Shown: positions 42,673 to 56,109 of the stretch, one piece after another
How positions within the stretch are numbered: the stretch's first letter is position 1
Layout: each line of letters opens with the position of its first letter
Source: Herpomyces periplanetae
Lineage: Eukaryota; Ascomycota; Laboulbeniomycetes; Herpomycetales; Herpomycetaceae
Direction of reading: 5' to 3'
Length of the DNA: 61,010 nt
NCBI GenBank assembly: GCA_009733715.1
Contig: WMKJ01000079.1
Coordinates: 1-61,010, forward strand
Notes under the pieces: generated by a model
Database searches by the model: none
The model's input: the letters and a program-made list of their open reading frames with translations, nothing else
Told to the model about the DNA's origin: nothing
Program-made: the position numbers and the translations under genes

Positions 42673-43726
42673 TATGGCTAACAGAGTAAAGTTCAAGCCA
42701 ATGTACGGAAAAGTGTCGCTATTGCGGGAGAATGGTGATACGTAGTAATGGATGATAAAATATTGTGGTAATGTCGAGTTTAACGAATCACGTTGGGTGA
42801 GTCTGATGAGCCGATGTTTGTGATGTTAGGCGTACGTATAAAAGTGAAAATGTAAGAGGGTAGATCTAAGGGAAAATTCATCAGAATAGCTTAGGTATGA
42901 CGCGTGAAATAATAAATTTCTCGCGTAATACTCGTTTAACACTGGCGTATTAAAATTTTCCGTCGCAATCGACTAAAGTTCCATAAAACCGAATAAGTGC
43001 ACTTATTATTGTTAGCAAAAGCATGATTTTAAACTTTACTATAATGAATTGTAAATGAAGCAAGAAGAGTAGGAAATTAATAGTACCACAATCTGTAAAG
43101 GGGATTTCGTGGACACTTGATGAAGATGACAAGACAAGGGTGCACACAAATTGTTTCAATATTAACAGGTTAATAAACGTGTACAAAACCTCTATGAATA
43201 GATTTTTAAAAGTGTGACAGAAGCGTGAGAGTTAACGCACATGCACACTCGCACAATTTGTTATAAGCACGCATAGCACAAAAGTGCACAAATTAATCAA
43301 TCATGCATACTGGCAGAATGATCAAATAAAATAACATTAAAATACCTCAAGACAACTTGGCCGAATTTTTCCCCAAAGGAATTGACGAAAATATGAACGT
43401 GCGTAAAGGCGTAAACTTGAACAGAAATCTGGAAAATAGAAAATTCCAAAGAAAAATCCTTCAACTCAGCCGTCCCCCAAAATTTTCCACGCCTTTATCC
43501 CACCGGCTTACTAACACAACTACTAAGCGAGTGCTTCGCAGCGTGAGCACGTGCCGTCGAGGTGTCGGGTCACGTGGTAGTGTGGGGAAAATTTTGAAGA
43601 TTTGGCGGCAGAGGATCGTGGAAGGGAATTGGGAAGGGCAATGAAGGTCATATAATTGACGATAATGTAGGTTACAATTATATTATTAAATTAATGGAAT
43701 GGTTAAATTTTATTAAATTAATAGCA
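42673..43726. other. Intergenic region
   Basis: Promoter side of the methyltransferase gene and 3' side of RSE1, both minus strand. A 95-codon plus-strand frame (43357-43644) is Arg/Lys-rich with no recognised family and is probably chance. CACGTG occurs at about 43541-43546 and 43571-43576. No repeat recognised. Confidence 0.45.
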
Positions 43727-46700
43727 TTAAAATGCAACTCGAAGGCGCATATCACCAATCTTTCTTTCTACATCTCGAACAGTCCTATCTAATTCAGCGG
43801 ATATCTTTTCCTTGAGAGACTTCTCAAGAGTTAAAAACCTTTCACATAAATCACCATCAATTACACCTTTAACAGGTGCATAATAACTTCGATATATAAG
43901 ATGATCTCTTCCAGCTAAGGGAGAATCTTCATTTCGTAAATGTTGCTCTAAACTTTGAAAAAAATCGACATCTTCACGGGTTAAAAAAGGTACAAATATA
44001 CCCAATGTACCTTGAAAACCAGCCCAGAATAAAACTTCACGACCACCTGGGGTAAATGTTGCTTTTTGTATTGCCATTGGTATATCCTGACTGTGAAAAT
44101 GCATCATAAGATTAAGTCGATGGGCGTATCCTTGAAGGTATGGTCTCTCGTGAATTAAATGAGCCGAACCCTCTTCGTCTGCTTCTTCACTAGCTTCCTT
44201 CGGGCATCGTACTAACCATATATTACCGAATTTATCACCTCCAGCTATAGTCTCATAGTCTACCATCGTAGAACATGTTACCCATCGTGCAACAATATCA
44301 CAACAAAATGGAATAATGCGATTCTCGGCAAATTTGTAAACGGCAAACGAAACGGATTCTTGTACATCAGCACAAACTATTCGTGAACCTTGAGTTTGAA
44401 TGTTCACTAATATATTGGGCACAACCGTTGCTTGTGCTTTTCTTAACATCTGTCGTATTCCGAGATCATAAAGTCTGATGTCCGTACCTACACCAACCAG
44501 TAGTTTACCTTGGAAAGCCTTAATCGCCGTGGGTGGTTTTTCTAACTTTGTCTTGTGTATAAAATTCAACGCTTTACCTGCATTCTCAAATCGATACACT
44601 CGGATATATCCGCAACTGTACGCTCTCGGACAGGGAATCATATCTTTTGCCGTTCCAACCAACAAAAACGCCTCATCATCTTGACTGGAAAACGTAGCAA
44701 TTGTCAAAGAAACCGTTGATTCATTATCCTCTAATTCAATAGTGTTAATTACCCTTTGATCTACCTCTTCAATATTCGGGTTAATAATTTGAATACATGA
44801 AGACCAATAATTTGCTCCCCTGGAGTAACCAAATTGTCGTGGGTCTAACTCTTCTTGGGATTGACCCGGCTCTCCATCTGTATCGTTTATCTTACGTTTA
44901 ACCCAACCAGGTAACACGTTAAAATCCGATTCAATAATGTAGAATAAATTTTCATGGGGATGTTTGACAAATGACCTCGGTGTATGCAATAACGGTGTAC
45001 TTTGAATGATAATATTGCTGGAAAGATTGTGTATTGTAAATATCCTAATAAAATAGTTAGCATAAAAAACTTGATTCTATCGTATACCGACTAGGATTAA
45101 CTTCCGGAATTTCAACAGTGATCATAAAGACAGTCGTCAGTAGGAACAATTGGACTCAAGGTTATAACGAACAGATATTTCATCTTACGATTCCCTTGAT
45201 ATGATCATAAGAGTATCACAACATTTACATATAACCCATAAAATGTTTCTCATCATACAAATTATCATGCCATGATCTTGCTCTCGATGGTATATCTCAA
45301 TCCATCATCTCCCTCGTAACCAACAAATTGATGCAAAACTTACCGAAGATTCTTGCCCTGTATACCAACCATTCCTTCAGCACATTGTTCACTAGAAAAA
45401 TTCCAAGCCCATTCCAATGCCGGATAATTAATTGGTGTTAATGTATATGCATTACTTAGCTTATTAGTATAACCTAACCAAGATCGACTACTTAGAGCAA
45501 GTATAGTATCTTGATCATGTACTTTAATCGTAAATAACCTAACAGGACAAGGTCCTAGAAACCTAGTTCTTGTATCCGATAAATCTCCCGTTAATTCATC
45601 CAAAACCGTCCTCAGGTAAACCCCGGAATACAAACCAATGTGTAAGTAAAGGGTAAAATCTACATTCCCACTACTCTGCGCCGACATAGTCGAATCTCGC
45701 ATGGCTAAAATTTCTAATGATGACGGCGCCGACGTTAAAGCTTGCACAGATTTACTTTCTAATGTTGTCTCAGGATCCAAACTAAGTATACGAACGGTAG
45801 AATCATCACAACCAACCGCTAAGAATGAGCTTCTTAGCTTACCCCGAGATATTTTACCCAGGCTGAGACATGTTACTGTACCGCTCATTTGCCGTTTTTC
45901 ATCATACTCGGCCAGATTATCCTGATCATCCAATTCAAAGTAAACTAGTTCTCCCGAGCTCAACGCAACTACCACTTGACGTTCATTCGTAGTAGCCGCA
46001 ACTATACTTCGATGCTGTGGTACAGGCCATTCAGTCACTCTGCCATTAACTCCATTTTTAACATGACGAATCCCCTTGGGGTGAACCTGAATTAATGAAT
46101 CTTCACCAAGCAGTTGAACCGCAATTGTCGAAGCTGTAGATAGGAACCCAGTATCCGTAACCTCTTCAACCGTCTCACCAATACTCAAGACTAATGTTGC
46201 ATTGACAAATGAAAGAATAATATAAGAATCATATTGATCACTTCGTTTAACCTTTGTAGTCCAAACAAAAATTGGCTGAGAGGGTAATTCGGATTCAACA
46301 ATTTCACTAACTTCAAGCCCATGTCGGATAACTTTGAATGAACTATTAGACGCAGTACCACACACTCCATAAATTTGTGAGGCATCCTCATTAGCTAAAT
46401 TCAATACCTTACAATCAATCATGGGATTTAAACTTTCCATCCAATCACTCAAGATAATATTTTCCAGTGCCCGAGGTTTAAAGTAAACGGGTAAATAAGG
46501 TTCTGTAGGGTCTGAAGGAAAATCATCACTCGTAAATTCTCCTTCACCATCTTCGTCTCCCAGTTTTTCAAATTGATACAATTCATGATTTCCGTTCTCC
46601 GCAGTTACCAGTAAAAATCCACTTTTTAAGATGACCAAACTTCTCGCTATGCTAACCGTATCAAAATATTTGATTTTAACTCGTAATACATCACCCGTGT

Positions 46701-47688
46701 TTCTACCCTTTTCGTCAGTAACCAAATCAAGTGTTACCTTGAACAGATCACCATCTTCAGTTTGCAGAAGAAAGAAAAAAGCTCCACGCATTTTATGCAT
46801 AACACCACATGTAATGTATCTTTTTCGGTTGGGATCTTCGGTTTTTCCTTTCCTTCTAGGTATGGCTACTCTGAATGCATCTTGATTCATATGCCGATAT
46901 GTTATATTCTCTTCACTACACACTAATACACCGCTCGGTCCATCAGCACCTCCGGAAACTTGAAATATTAAATTTGCCGTACGATCAACTTTATCCGACC
47001 ATTTTCTCACTACGTGATTCAAGCCTAAATCCAATTCGTAGTATACTAATTTTTTTTCGACTTTTTCATACGCTTGCCCACTAGCATCATGATCGCATTC
47101 CCCATAATCAACTTCCAGTGTGGCAAATATGGGATTTTCGTAACCAACATCTAACGCTACCAATCCGTAAACTACTGATTGAGCTTTGTGGGCTTCCAAT
47201 GGCGATGAAATGGTTAACTGTGCTTGAGAATTTCTATTTAGCACATATACCAATTTATTCTTTTCCAAGGACACAACTATACATGCTCTTCCTTTGGGAT
47301 CTGCAGCCAAATATTGCCCCGGTACAACCCGTCGAATTCCCGATTTACCAAATGTTTCCAGGTGAAGCCGATTAAACTTGTTTTTCTGTGGTACATACTC
47401 AATTACACAGATTCGGCCAGAGTCGGATGTAATAATAATAAAATCTTTACTGCCCCCCGTTATTCTAAATACTGCTAAACACCGTATTATACCGAAAACA
47501 TCATGATGGAGTATAGGGAACAATTTGCCTTGGTTGGCATCCACACGATATAGAATTAGCCTTGATCCACTGGCCGTGAGTACCTGTTGCTCTTTACTGC
47601 CCGAAAATTGTCCCACTACTGCTTGAGTTATTCCTGTGGATGGTACAATAGTAAGACTGTACATAAACATAGACGATGTCGTCGCCAT
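43727..47688 (-). CDS. RSE1: SF3B3/Rse1, U2 snRNP splicing factor subunit
   Basis: Scaffold subunit of the SF3b complex in the U2 snRNP, needed for branch-site recognition. Two exons: 45344-47688 and 43727-45044. The 299-nt intron (45045-45343) begins GTAAG, ends ATTAG with a CTAAC nearby, and splits an Arg codon. Splicing yields [10 protein letters not shown] and then [14 protein letters not shown], as in the family. Total 1220 residues, the expected length. The start [20 protein letters not shown] is nearly the family consensus. It has the three-beta-propeller (MMS1_N) body and C-terminal CPSF_A region ([37 protein letters not shown]). It is distinguished from DDB1 and CPSF160 by this N-terminus and the SRSWLGY segment. 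Intact. Confidence 0.95.
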
Positions 47689-48516
47689 TTTCGAAAGCCC
47701 ACAAAATCCTTCGCCTGGCTAAGATTTTCTCGTACCTATTACAAACCCTAAAATGTCCCTCCTCCATTAACCATTCACCCAATTTCCCTAAGTAACCATA
47801 AAACCATCATTTTACATTGAAAATAAATTCAATAATAATTCCATTTTCACAAACTCGATAATGATCAACTTTTAACATTAGAAAAATTTTGCTTTACTCT
47901 TTAATTCCCCAATCTTCAAGGCAAAATTTACGCGAAATTTTGCATTGGCTGGCTTACTCATTCGGTCACATGCTTGATTATTCACCACCCGAATGCCAGC
48001 TTACTCACCAGTCACATGTTTGCTTACTCACCCAGTCAAACTTGTCGGCGCCGAGTGACTTTTATTTCGTCGTTCGTCCATCACGCATCATCATCAAATT
48101 TTTCTTTCGCTTCGCCTAACATGTCTCGTATTTCACATTTTTTCTTCGCCAATAATCATTTTCACTTTTGTTTTTTGATTCGTTTTTAGTTTCTTTCCGC
48201 GTTTTTAATCGCTTACTTCTAAACTTTGGTAATGTTCCTCATTTGCCCCCTCTACACTTTCATCATCACCACCTCCACCATCATCTTCATCATAATCGCT
48301 TCTTTTATTCCTCTTTAATCTCATCTTCCAATCATTTATTATTAAAATCGTCTGTCAAAGTTTATTTGCATCATTAACCCACATTGTTCCTCCTATTTCC
48401 TTGCTTCTTTTTCCATCCCTATTATCTCCTCTTCTTGTGCGCTATACTCATTTCCGACCCCACCAGTCATGTCAACTCATTCCTCAGTTGTACCTTAACT
48501 AAATACCTTGAAAAGG
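47689..48516. promoter_or_regulatory. Divergent promoter between RSE1 and SPT20
   Basis: 828 bp separate the two start codons. The part from about 48100 to 48516 is strongly pyrimidine-rich on SPT20's coding strand. Three imperfect copies of a ~23-bp unit, cttactca-c-agtcacatgttg-like, lie at 47953-47976, 48000-48022 and 48023-48044 and are candidate factor-binding sites. No coding frame supported. Confidence 0.5.
47953..48044 (+). repeat. Three imperfect ~23-bp direct repeats in a divergent promoter
   Basis: Each copy begins cttactca and continues to (a/g)gtcacatg(c/t)ttg; the third copy is degenerate (agtcaaacttg). The second and third are directly adjacent, the first about 24 bp away. Seen directly in the sequence; a regulatory role is inferred from position. 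Confidence 0.6.
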
Positions 48517-51500
48517 ATGTCCGGGCTCGTTAATCGTGCTCGTTCCCCTTCCCCTCATGACTTGCATAACTTAACCCGTCCTTTCTCGTCTCATACTCAA
48601 AAGTCACATCTCCCTTCTTCCAAGTATTCTGATTGCGATCGCAACCTTCTCCTGTCCATGAAACAACCTTACGGTACCTAAAAATATTCATTGTTTTTCT
48701 CACGCCATTTTTTCATTCTCTAACTTCACAAAATACAGTTCAAACTACCGAAACAATTCTCCGAAAATTTAAACATTGTAAACCCTCCCTCGTTGTTCAC
48801 TTATATCCAAATAACTGGCGCTTTGATCAGCAAGATGGAAGCTTTGGCTATAACTCTCCTATGTCCATTTTCCTTAAACACGTCCGTGAGCAAACTGTTC
48901 CCCACGATATGCTGGAAGAACTTATGATCGCAAACGTCACCTTTTACGATGGGTGCCTTATCGTTGCAATTCATGACCATAGAGGTGAATCTAAAAAGTC
49001 TTCCGATGGCTCTACTAAATCTACGGAAAAAAACGAAAGTATTCCATTTTCTGTGCACAATTGGAATGAACATTTAACTCCATCCCCTCACTATCTTTAC
49101 AGCAAGCAATCCACAAAAAAATTGCTTGGCAGCTTCGCCAATCCCAGCCAATCAAAACAGCAACAACTACAATCTCACTCGCTTGCACAACCTCTTTCTA
49201 ATAATCCTTCCAAAATTTCGACTGGTTCGAACAACGCCCCTTCATCAAGTACTGCGACCGTTAAATCTGGACAGGGTGTCGTAAGAACTTTTACTACCGT
49301 GCTATTCGCTACACCTTTGTCGCGACATGAAGATATGCGAATCCTGCTTTCTCGGTCTCTTGCAATGGCCAGTCAGATAAATTCCAACCAATCACGACAC
49401 TCTCCAAAAGCAGATGAGCAGTCCGGTAAATCTGGTTCAACCTCCCATCCTATAGACTCTGAATCTATAGGTGATTGGGCTCGGTTTGTTGCCGATCCGG
49501 ATTATCAACATGAATTTGAGACTGAGGTGCTTCTTCGAACGGAAAAACCTTTATACCTTGGACCTGCTCGGGACATGCGCGAAGCCCAGGGCATTCTTGA
49601 ACTATTGCGTGATCCTCAACATTCTCATACAAAAGTTCGTACTTCTAGAAAGCGTACAGTTGCAGAAGTTGCTGCGCATGAAGCTCAAGCCGCGGAGGAT
49701 GAACGATTCCTTCTTTTATGCGATGAACGACTTGCCCCATCTTCCATTATCGTTGTCGGAAGCAATGGAAATAAAGAATGCCAGAGTGGCATTCCATTTT
49801 TTGAACCCGACTTTAGTCGGTTTAAACGATTGGAAAGCATTAAAATTGAGCACGAGAAACGTGAACAATTACGCAGAGAAGAACTTAAAAATGCGCAAAT
49901 TCAACGGCAACAGGTGGAAAAGGCGCGTGCCGAAAAATCCGAAAAACCAATAATTCATGATTCACCTGAAAATTTGAAAAATATTAAATTGTTGCAGGTC
50001 AAACAGCTGCAACATCAAAAAGTCCAACAGCATCCGGAACCTTCTGCTGTAAAATCACCAATACAAGTTACTCAGCCATCCCAGCCTCAAGCCGCAGCCC
50101 AAGTAGCTTCGACTCAGCAGCAGCAAGGGCCAGTCTTGCCGCGAAAATCGGGTGACGCTCTGTCGTCTCGACAATCTTCAGTTGGTGCCAAGTCGCCTCA
50201 TGCTGTTCAAGCTGAAGGCGCTTCAAGTCCTCGTCCTGGAGCTCAAACTAATATTCAAGTCACACCTCGATTGAAAGACCAGCGTTCGCCTCCTAGAGCA
50301 GTTAAAACTGTTCAAGGACAGGCTGCCTCATCAAACTCAACATCAACGCAAGCACAAGTACAAGCGCAGGCACAGTCTCAAGCTCAAGTACAGGCCCATG
50401 TTCAAGCGCAGGCTCAGGCTCATGTACAGGCACAGGCTCAGGCACAAGTTCAAGCTCAGGCTCAGGCTCAGGTTCAGGCTCAAGCGCAGGCTCAAGTTCA
50501 AGCTCAGGCTCAGGCCCAAGCTCAGATGAAACAACAGCAGCAATTTCTCCAACTCAAACAATTGGAACAGGAGAAACAACAAGAGCGTCTTCAACAGCAA
50601 CTTTTACTATTACAACAACAGCAACAGCTGCAACTTCATCAACAGCATTTACAGCAACAGGCTCAGCATCAGTATCAACTACAGCAACAGCAACAGCAAC
50701 ATCTTCAACAATTACAATTACAAAAACATATGCAGATGCAGCGACAATTATCCAAGCAGCAACACTCTTCTGGACCCACGAATCCTCCACCTCCTCAAAG
50801 CTTAGCACAGATATCACCCCACGGTCAGCCCATGTCAGTCAATAGACTGGAGTTATCTCCAGTACCGGGCTCGGTGCCTGGAGTATCGGGAAAAATGGTA
50901 ACTCCTATGCACATGATGAATGGACATGCGACGACTGTTCCCATGTTACCACAAGGATCAGCAATAGGGCAACCAGGAAATGGAGTGCCACCCGCATCAA
51001 ATACACCACAATGTATGGCTCGACAACTCAGTCAACATGGGCAACAAATAGTTAATTCGGCACCAATGCCCGGCCAAGTAATCAATAATCGAACGGTATC
51101 CAGTGTACAGCCTCAGTCTCAGCCTCAGCAGCAGCAACATCATCACATAAACGTTTCAGCGGGTAATCGTCATGATTCACCACAACCTGGGGGGAATTCT
51201 GGGTCACTAGGATCACCAAATAGTATGATTCCTGGCACACCGGTGATGAACAATATAGTTGCATCGAGTGGTGCTGTGATGCCAAATTCTCATGCATCAG
51301 GATCAGGATTCCGTGGACAGCAAATACGAAATATGCAACAATTATTATTTCAACAGCAGCAACAACACAAGCAGCGACCAGCTCAACCGCCAGGGACACA
51401 GATGCCAAACGAGCAAGCCGCGCTGGCTGCGGCTAATCAAAGTCAAGTAGTTCAGCAACAGCAACAGGTTATTCTAAATGGACAAACAGCAGCGCCGGCT

Positions 51501-52556
51501 CATTTCCGGCGGGTTAATCGACCATCAAGTGCGTCTGGAGAAATAGTTAGCAATGCTACGATAAATATGGGAGAGCCAGTTACGGCTATTCAGCAGGAGT
51601 ATAGGAATCAACTTCAACGTACCATGCAGAGTCAACCGGGGCAAATGATACCAGGTTCAGGGTCAGCTCAACCGATTTTAACGGTGGAACGTCAGAAACA
51701 GCAAATTTCCAGTGTTAGAAATACACCGACCATGGCAAATCACAATCTCTCAAACAATGCGGGAACTCCACCTGGATTAAATATTGGTTCTAATCATCAC
51801 GTTAACCAGTCAATTGAAACTATGCAAGGATTGCCAGCGGCTCCACCACCCTCGATGATTCAAGGTCAAATGACCACTATGAATACAAGTGGTACGATTA
51901 GTTCCACAAGTGGACTTCAAACACATGGAGGATCAGCAAACTCACCTAGCCCAATACTTGGAGGTACGCATTCAGTACAAAATACTTCTACTGGTACATC
52001 AACACAGACACCATCTGGGCCAGCTATTACATCAACTACACCAAGTACCGGGCCAATGCATGTACCGATATCTGTCGGTGGTGGGGCGACTCCATTAAAT
52101 ATACAACAGGTTCGCATGACGATACACTCCCTTAGAAGTCAGGCTCTACGCAAGTATCAACATTTACTGCAGACGGGTAATGGGTCAGTTCATCCACAAA
52201 ATATTCAAGCTTTAATTCAACAATTTTACAACGCACTTATCCAATCCGGCATATCAAGTCAAATTGCCGTAAATGCTCCAAATATTCTTCTATCTGCAAT
52301 CCATCAATTGAATTCTGTTACAGCTGCCGCCGCTGCCGCTGCTTCCTCTACCCCAACTCCATCTGGTTCCTTACCCCCTCAAACTCACCAACAATCTTTA
52401 CCTGTTAATTCATCATCTATTCCCCTACAACATGCACATTCCATTACCCCCACAACCTCAATTGCTGCCCCATCCATTCCATCTAATACAACACCAACCC
52501 TTTCTTCTCCCCTCCCCCCATCATCCTCCTCCCAAACCCACCCCACAAACTCCTAG
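48517..52556 (+). CDS. SPT20: SPT20, SAGA coactivator subunit
   Basis: Structural subunit that keeps the SAGA transcription coactivator together. Two exons: 48517-48673 and 48739-52556, separated by a 65-nt intron (GTACCT...ATACAG), phase matching, giving 1324 residues. An in-frame TAA upstream supports the start. The Spt20 domain covers about residues 55-330: HLYPNNWRFDQQDGSFGYNS, VPHDMLEELMIANVTFYDGC, and later VRTFTTVLFATPLS and TEKPLYLGPARDMREAQGIL. A helical Glu/Arg/Lys stretch follows. Residues about 587-648 are Gln-Ala repeats with interspersed Val/His, then long Gln-rich tracts to about 740, then a Pro/Ser/Thr/Gly/Gln-rich disordered half. A short helical region near 1185-1260 (QALIQQFYNALIQSGI) may be a second conserved element. 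Confidence 0.93.
50341..50760 (+). repeat. Gln-Ala and poly-Gln coding repeats in SPT20
   Basis: Bases 50341-50526 are imperfect hexamers (caagct/caggct/caggca) coding Gln-Ala pairs with regular Val or His replacing Ala. Bases 50527-50760 code Gln-rich sequence with Leu/His. Synonymous changes between units suggest the array is not a very recent expansion. Confidence 0.85.
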
Positions 52557-53021
52557 AATCCACGTGATTTTACCCCTCTGTTTCAGCCCTACATAAGATC
52601 CACTTTTCTTATTTCCTAGTTGGGTAATATCTCTTCGTCCAGCATTGTCACGCAATTGCCTGTTTTTGTTATCTCTGTTTGAAGAATCTGTATTATATAC
52701 GTTAATGGTTTTTTGCTTGATGTATTTGCATGTATGTATACTGACACGTTCGTGCTCATGCCCATCATCCTTACATATATGTTGCAGCAATTGTAAATTA
52801 CACCGTATTTTGTACTTAAGTTCCCTTAGTCCTTACGGAGTTCGGCCCGTTTTCATGTACACTATTTATCGATTATATGAGTAGCGATCCCAAAAGTTAC
52901 CATGTACATCACCTTCTCACGTTATACACTTTTTGTTTTGTTTCTTCCCCTCCTCCTCATTATAAATCGGTGTATACGTACTGGGTATACTTGAAATGTT
53001 GACGTAAAATATTGACTTGTA
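52557..53021. other. Convergent 3' intergenic region
   Basis: Between the SPT20 stop and the stop of the minus-strand 1011-residue gene. AT-rich, no gene recognised. Confidence 0.5.
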
Positions 53022-56000
53022 TTACGCTTTACGGCGAAATCGAGACCTCATGTTACGCATAGCTGCGTGTGATGTACACGCTATATCCCGAGATTTAGCG
53101 TAAAAATGATCGTGTATATTTGGTCGTGTACTCACGTCAACAAGCGGTGTAAGTGTGGAATAATAATCACTTTTATACCGTTCCCACCATGGTTTAATAT
53201 CTCGTTCCAGGTCAACCACTACGGCTAGAGGTGATCCAATATGACTCTTCCAGTACTCCATGGGCGTAAGACCTTCAATATCATCAGGTATCCAATTTCG
53301 ACTAGCTATCTCAAGACAATAATCCAAATCTGTTAATTCACTGAGATTAACTTTAACAGTACACACTTCATTCAATGATCCTTCTAGCCAATCCTTTACC
53401 CGTTTAACCGTATCTCCAACCCATCCAATTCGATATTCCCAGTACGGTGGAGGTGCTTTCCACTCGCCCATTAAATGGGCGTCATCATTCTCAGGTTCAG
53501 GCTTCCATACAGGTGATTCTTTCACTTTATCTTGGCCATTATCAAGGTTATTATTTTTATCCTTTACATAACTAGCATCTCCCTTATCATCCAGCATTCC
53601 TCCAAAAGCCCATGAATCTACCTTTTGAGACACCTTTTCACACTTATGCTTGCTTGGTCCTACTTTTCCAGATTTAATCGAACCATCATCATCATCCACT
53701 ACATCACGAAAATCTTGTCTAGACTCTCTCACATACTTTATCGAATTATGCTGGTTTTCTAAGATTCTTTCACTTTTACTCTTGCTCCATTTACGGCAAT
53801 TTGATGTTTCAAATTTATTTGTTTTGCTATTTCCTTGCCAATCACACTTTTTGCCTATCATCATGCCTGGTGAATTTCTTCGTTGAAGATTCTTTTTTCC
53901 TTCATACTCTTTGCCCAAATCTCCACTAAACTTATAATGAGTTTTCAATCTTCGTCCCGCCCCGCTATCATAATTAACGTTCTTATTGTCGTATCCCGTT
54001 GACGGTTCCTCGGGTAATCGAACTTTAATAGCTTCCATATCTCGCATCGGCTTTACTCGTCTACCTTCTCCATAGTATGCTAATTGATCATTCGTCTGTG
54101 GGTCTAGAGTTAACACCCCGTTTTGCTTGTCATTTGTCTCTACTTTACCCCAGATCAGCTTCAAGTCTCTAAAGTTGCGTAATGCATTTTCATCCTTTTT
54201 CCAGTAATTCACTCGTGCTCCCAAATCTCTTGTGGTTTTGTGTCTATTATTTTCATTTATATTGGTATTTTTCCACACATTGGTTGCTTTTGTCGTTCTG
54301 CAATTTTTCCTGTTTAAACCTTTGTTTCCCGTGTACTCCTGCACCTTATGATGTTCTCCAGCGGACTTCATATTACCGCAATTAAAATTACTGGTTTTGA
54401 AAAACTTATCTTTCATGCCATTTTGTAATGGTTCTTTAATAATCCTTAATTTTGTCCCATCTGGTGCTGATGAATGAACTTCACCAAATGCACCCAGTGC
54501 TGATCCAACCGCACCGGTTTCTGCATTAGAAATAGAAATTGTCGTTTCATTTAATGAATTTGCAAGACTTGCTATGGAAGTATCAAAATTCACAGTTTCG
54601 TCATTCTTTACTACCTTAGCCTGCACCTCATTTTGGTAAACTCTTCTGTTACCTACAAACCGATTCATCATATGTTCAGACAGTGGAGTGCATTTTTCGT
54701 CCATTTTTGCAATTAAATCTTTTAAATATTCTTCTCCAATCCTTGTTTCACATTCCAAATCTGTGTGAATTCCACTACGTTCAGGCTCACATACGTTTAC
54801 TTGTTCGTGACTGCATGAAAATTTATGGGTAGAGTTCACTTTGTCTGTCACAATATTACTATTGTTGGACCAACTTTGTGTAATTAACCTGGAACCCGTA
54901 TCATCGTTTGGGAGATTTGAATGTGGAATTTCATCTAACCTCCAATTAACAAGCCCAGCATGGACAGGAGAGGAGCTCTCTTGTTTTTCACCGCTTAAGT
55001 GATGCCGACCTTCACACTCTACTTCTTTACTTATTGCGTTGGTAGAATGAGCATTTCTGGTATGGCCACGTATACCACGATATAAATTGCCTTTGATTTG
55101 ATCCGTATTATCATTGAACACACCATCACACCTATCCTCAAGATTGCAAAACCGAATAGATGTATTTTTGCGAAGTGAAATTTGTTGTGAAAGTTGATCA
55201 TCAAATGACTCAATCTACGTTCAAGTTAGTTAATTGTTTAATCATTAATACACATAGAGTACTCACGAAAACACCGGGCGCAGCGAAACTAGAAGATTTA
55301 TAAATTTTAGATGTAGCGTGTTTATGCGTTGCAGACCTACTTCGTCGAATGTCTTTAGGTGAAAATTTTGAAAAGTTAGTTTTAATTCCAACATCATTAA
55401 TGTTTGACTTGGGAGGATTCGCCCAACGATACGACAAATTAGGCTTATTTACTGCACGGCAAAAGCGTAGTGATGTTGGGAATTGATAAATTTCATTTGT
55501 ATGAGGATTTTCCTGCGATACATGACCAACTTTTGTAGTAGGATCAAACTGGAACTTGAATGAAGAATTGAAAATATTGGAAATTTTGGACTTTTTCCTA
55601 TGGGAAGTGAATTCTTCGATAGGAGTTATATTGTCAGGTTTAAAAGATGGAGCAGATTTAGTGGAAAATTCATGATTAGGTTTATTTGTGTGACCTTGCA
55701 AACTTGATTCAGCAGCTTTTTGAGTAGATTGGTAAATTGAAATCGCCGAATTGTTTGATAATTGATGGTCAAGGATGCTAACAGGATTAACGGTTAAGTT
55801 TCTGTTAGGCTTGGGAATGGCTTTATGTGTATAATTAGTGAAATTGATAGGCTGTAGATTTGATGACTTTTCGTGCTCATTCCGTAACGGGTACCGCCTT
55901 TGGCGGTAGCTTTTCGTTTTATAATCATTATACTCCATAGTAGTAGAAGATATCTCAGCCATTAGAAGTGATGTGAAATGATTGGCAGGCTTTGGTGATA

Positions 56001-56109
56001 ATGTATTACCATCATGATAGTTGGAGTTAACAGATGTGGTAGTTAGATTAATTTTATGTCTTTTAAAAGATTTGGTGTGTGATGTAGACCTTGTTATCGG
56101 TCTAGACAT
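53022..56109 (-). CDS. Unrecognised 1011-residue protein, Asn/Ser/Lys-rich
   Basis: Two exons: 55267-56109 and 53022-55214. The 52-nt intron (55215-55266) starts GTGAGT, ends GTAG with CTAAC nearby, phase 0. The downstream frame opens with GTG, so only splicing gives it an ATG start. Residues 1-860 are hydrophilic, rich in Asn, Ser, Lys and Thr, and predicted disordered. The last ~140 residues look folded and Trp-rich: PPPYWEYRIGWVGDTVKRV, DLDYCLEIASRNWIPDDIEG, LTPMEYWKSHIGSPLAVVVD and RDIKPWWERYKSDYYSTL. I know no family for this region. Basic clusters at both ends would fit a nuclear protein, but that is a guess. Upstream is a short polypyrimidine leader on the coding strand. Confidence 0.75.

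Noticed and set aside
43357-43644. 95-codon plus-strand basic frame
   Set aside because: No family match; sits in the promoter/3' space of minus-strand genes; likely chance.
50343-50817. Leu-rich and Val/Ala-rich minus-strand frames opposite SPT20
   Set aside because: Antisense of the Gln-Ala and poly-Gln repeats.
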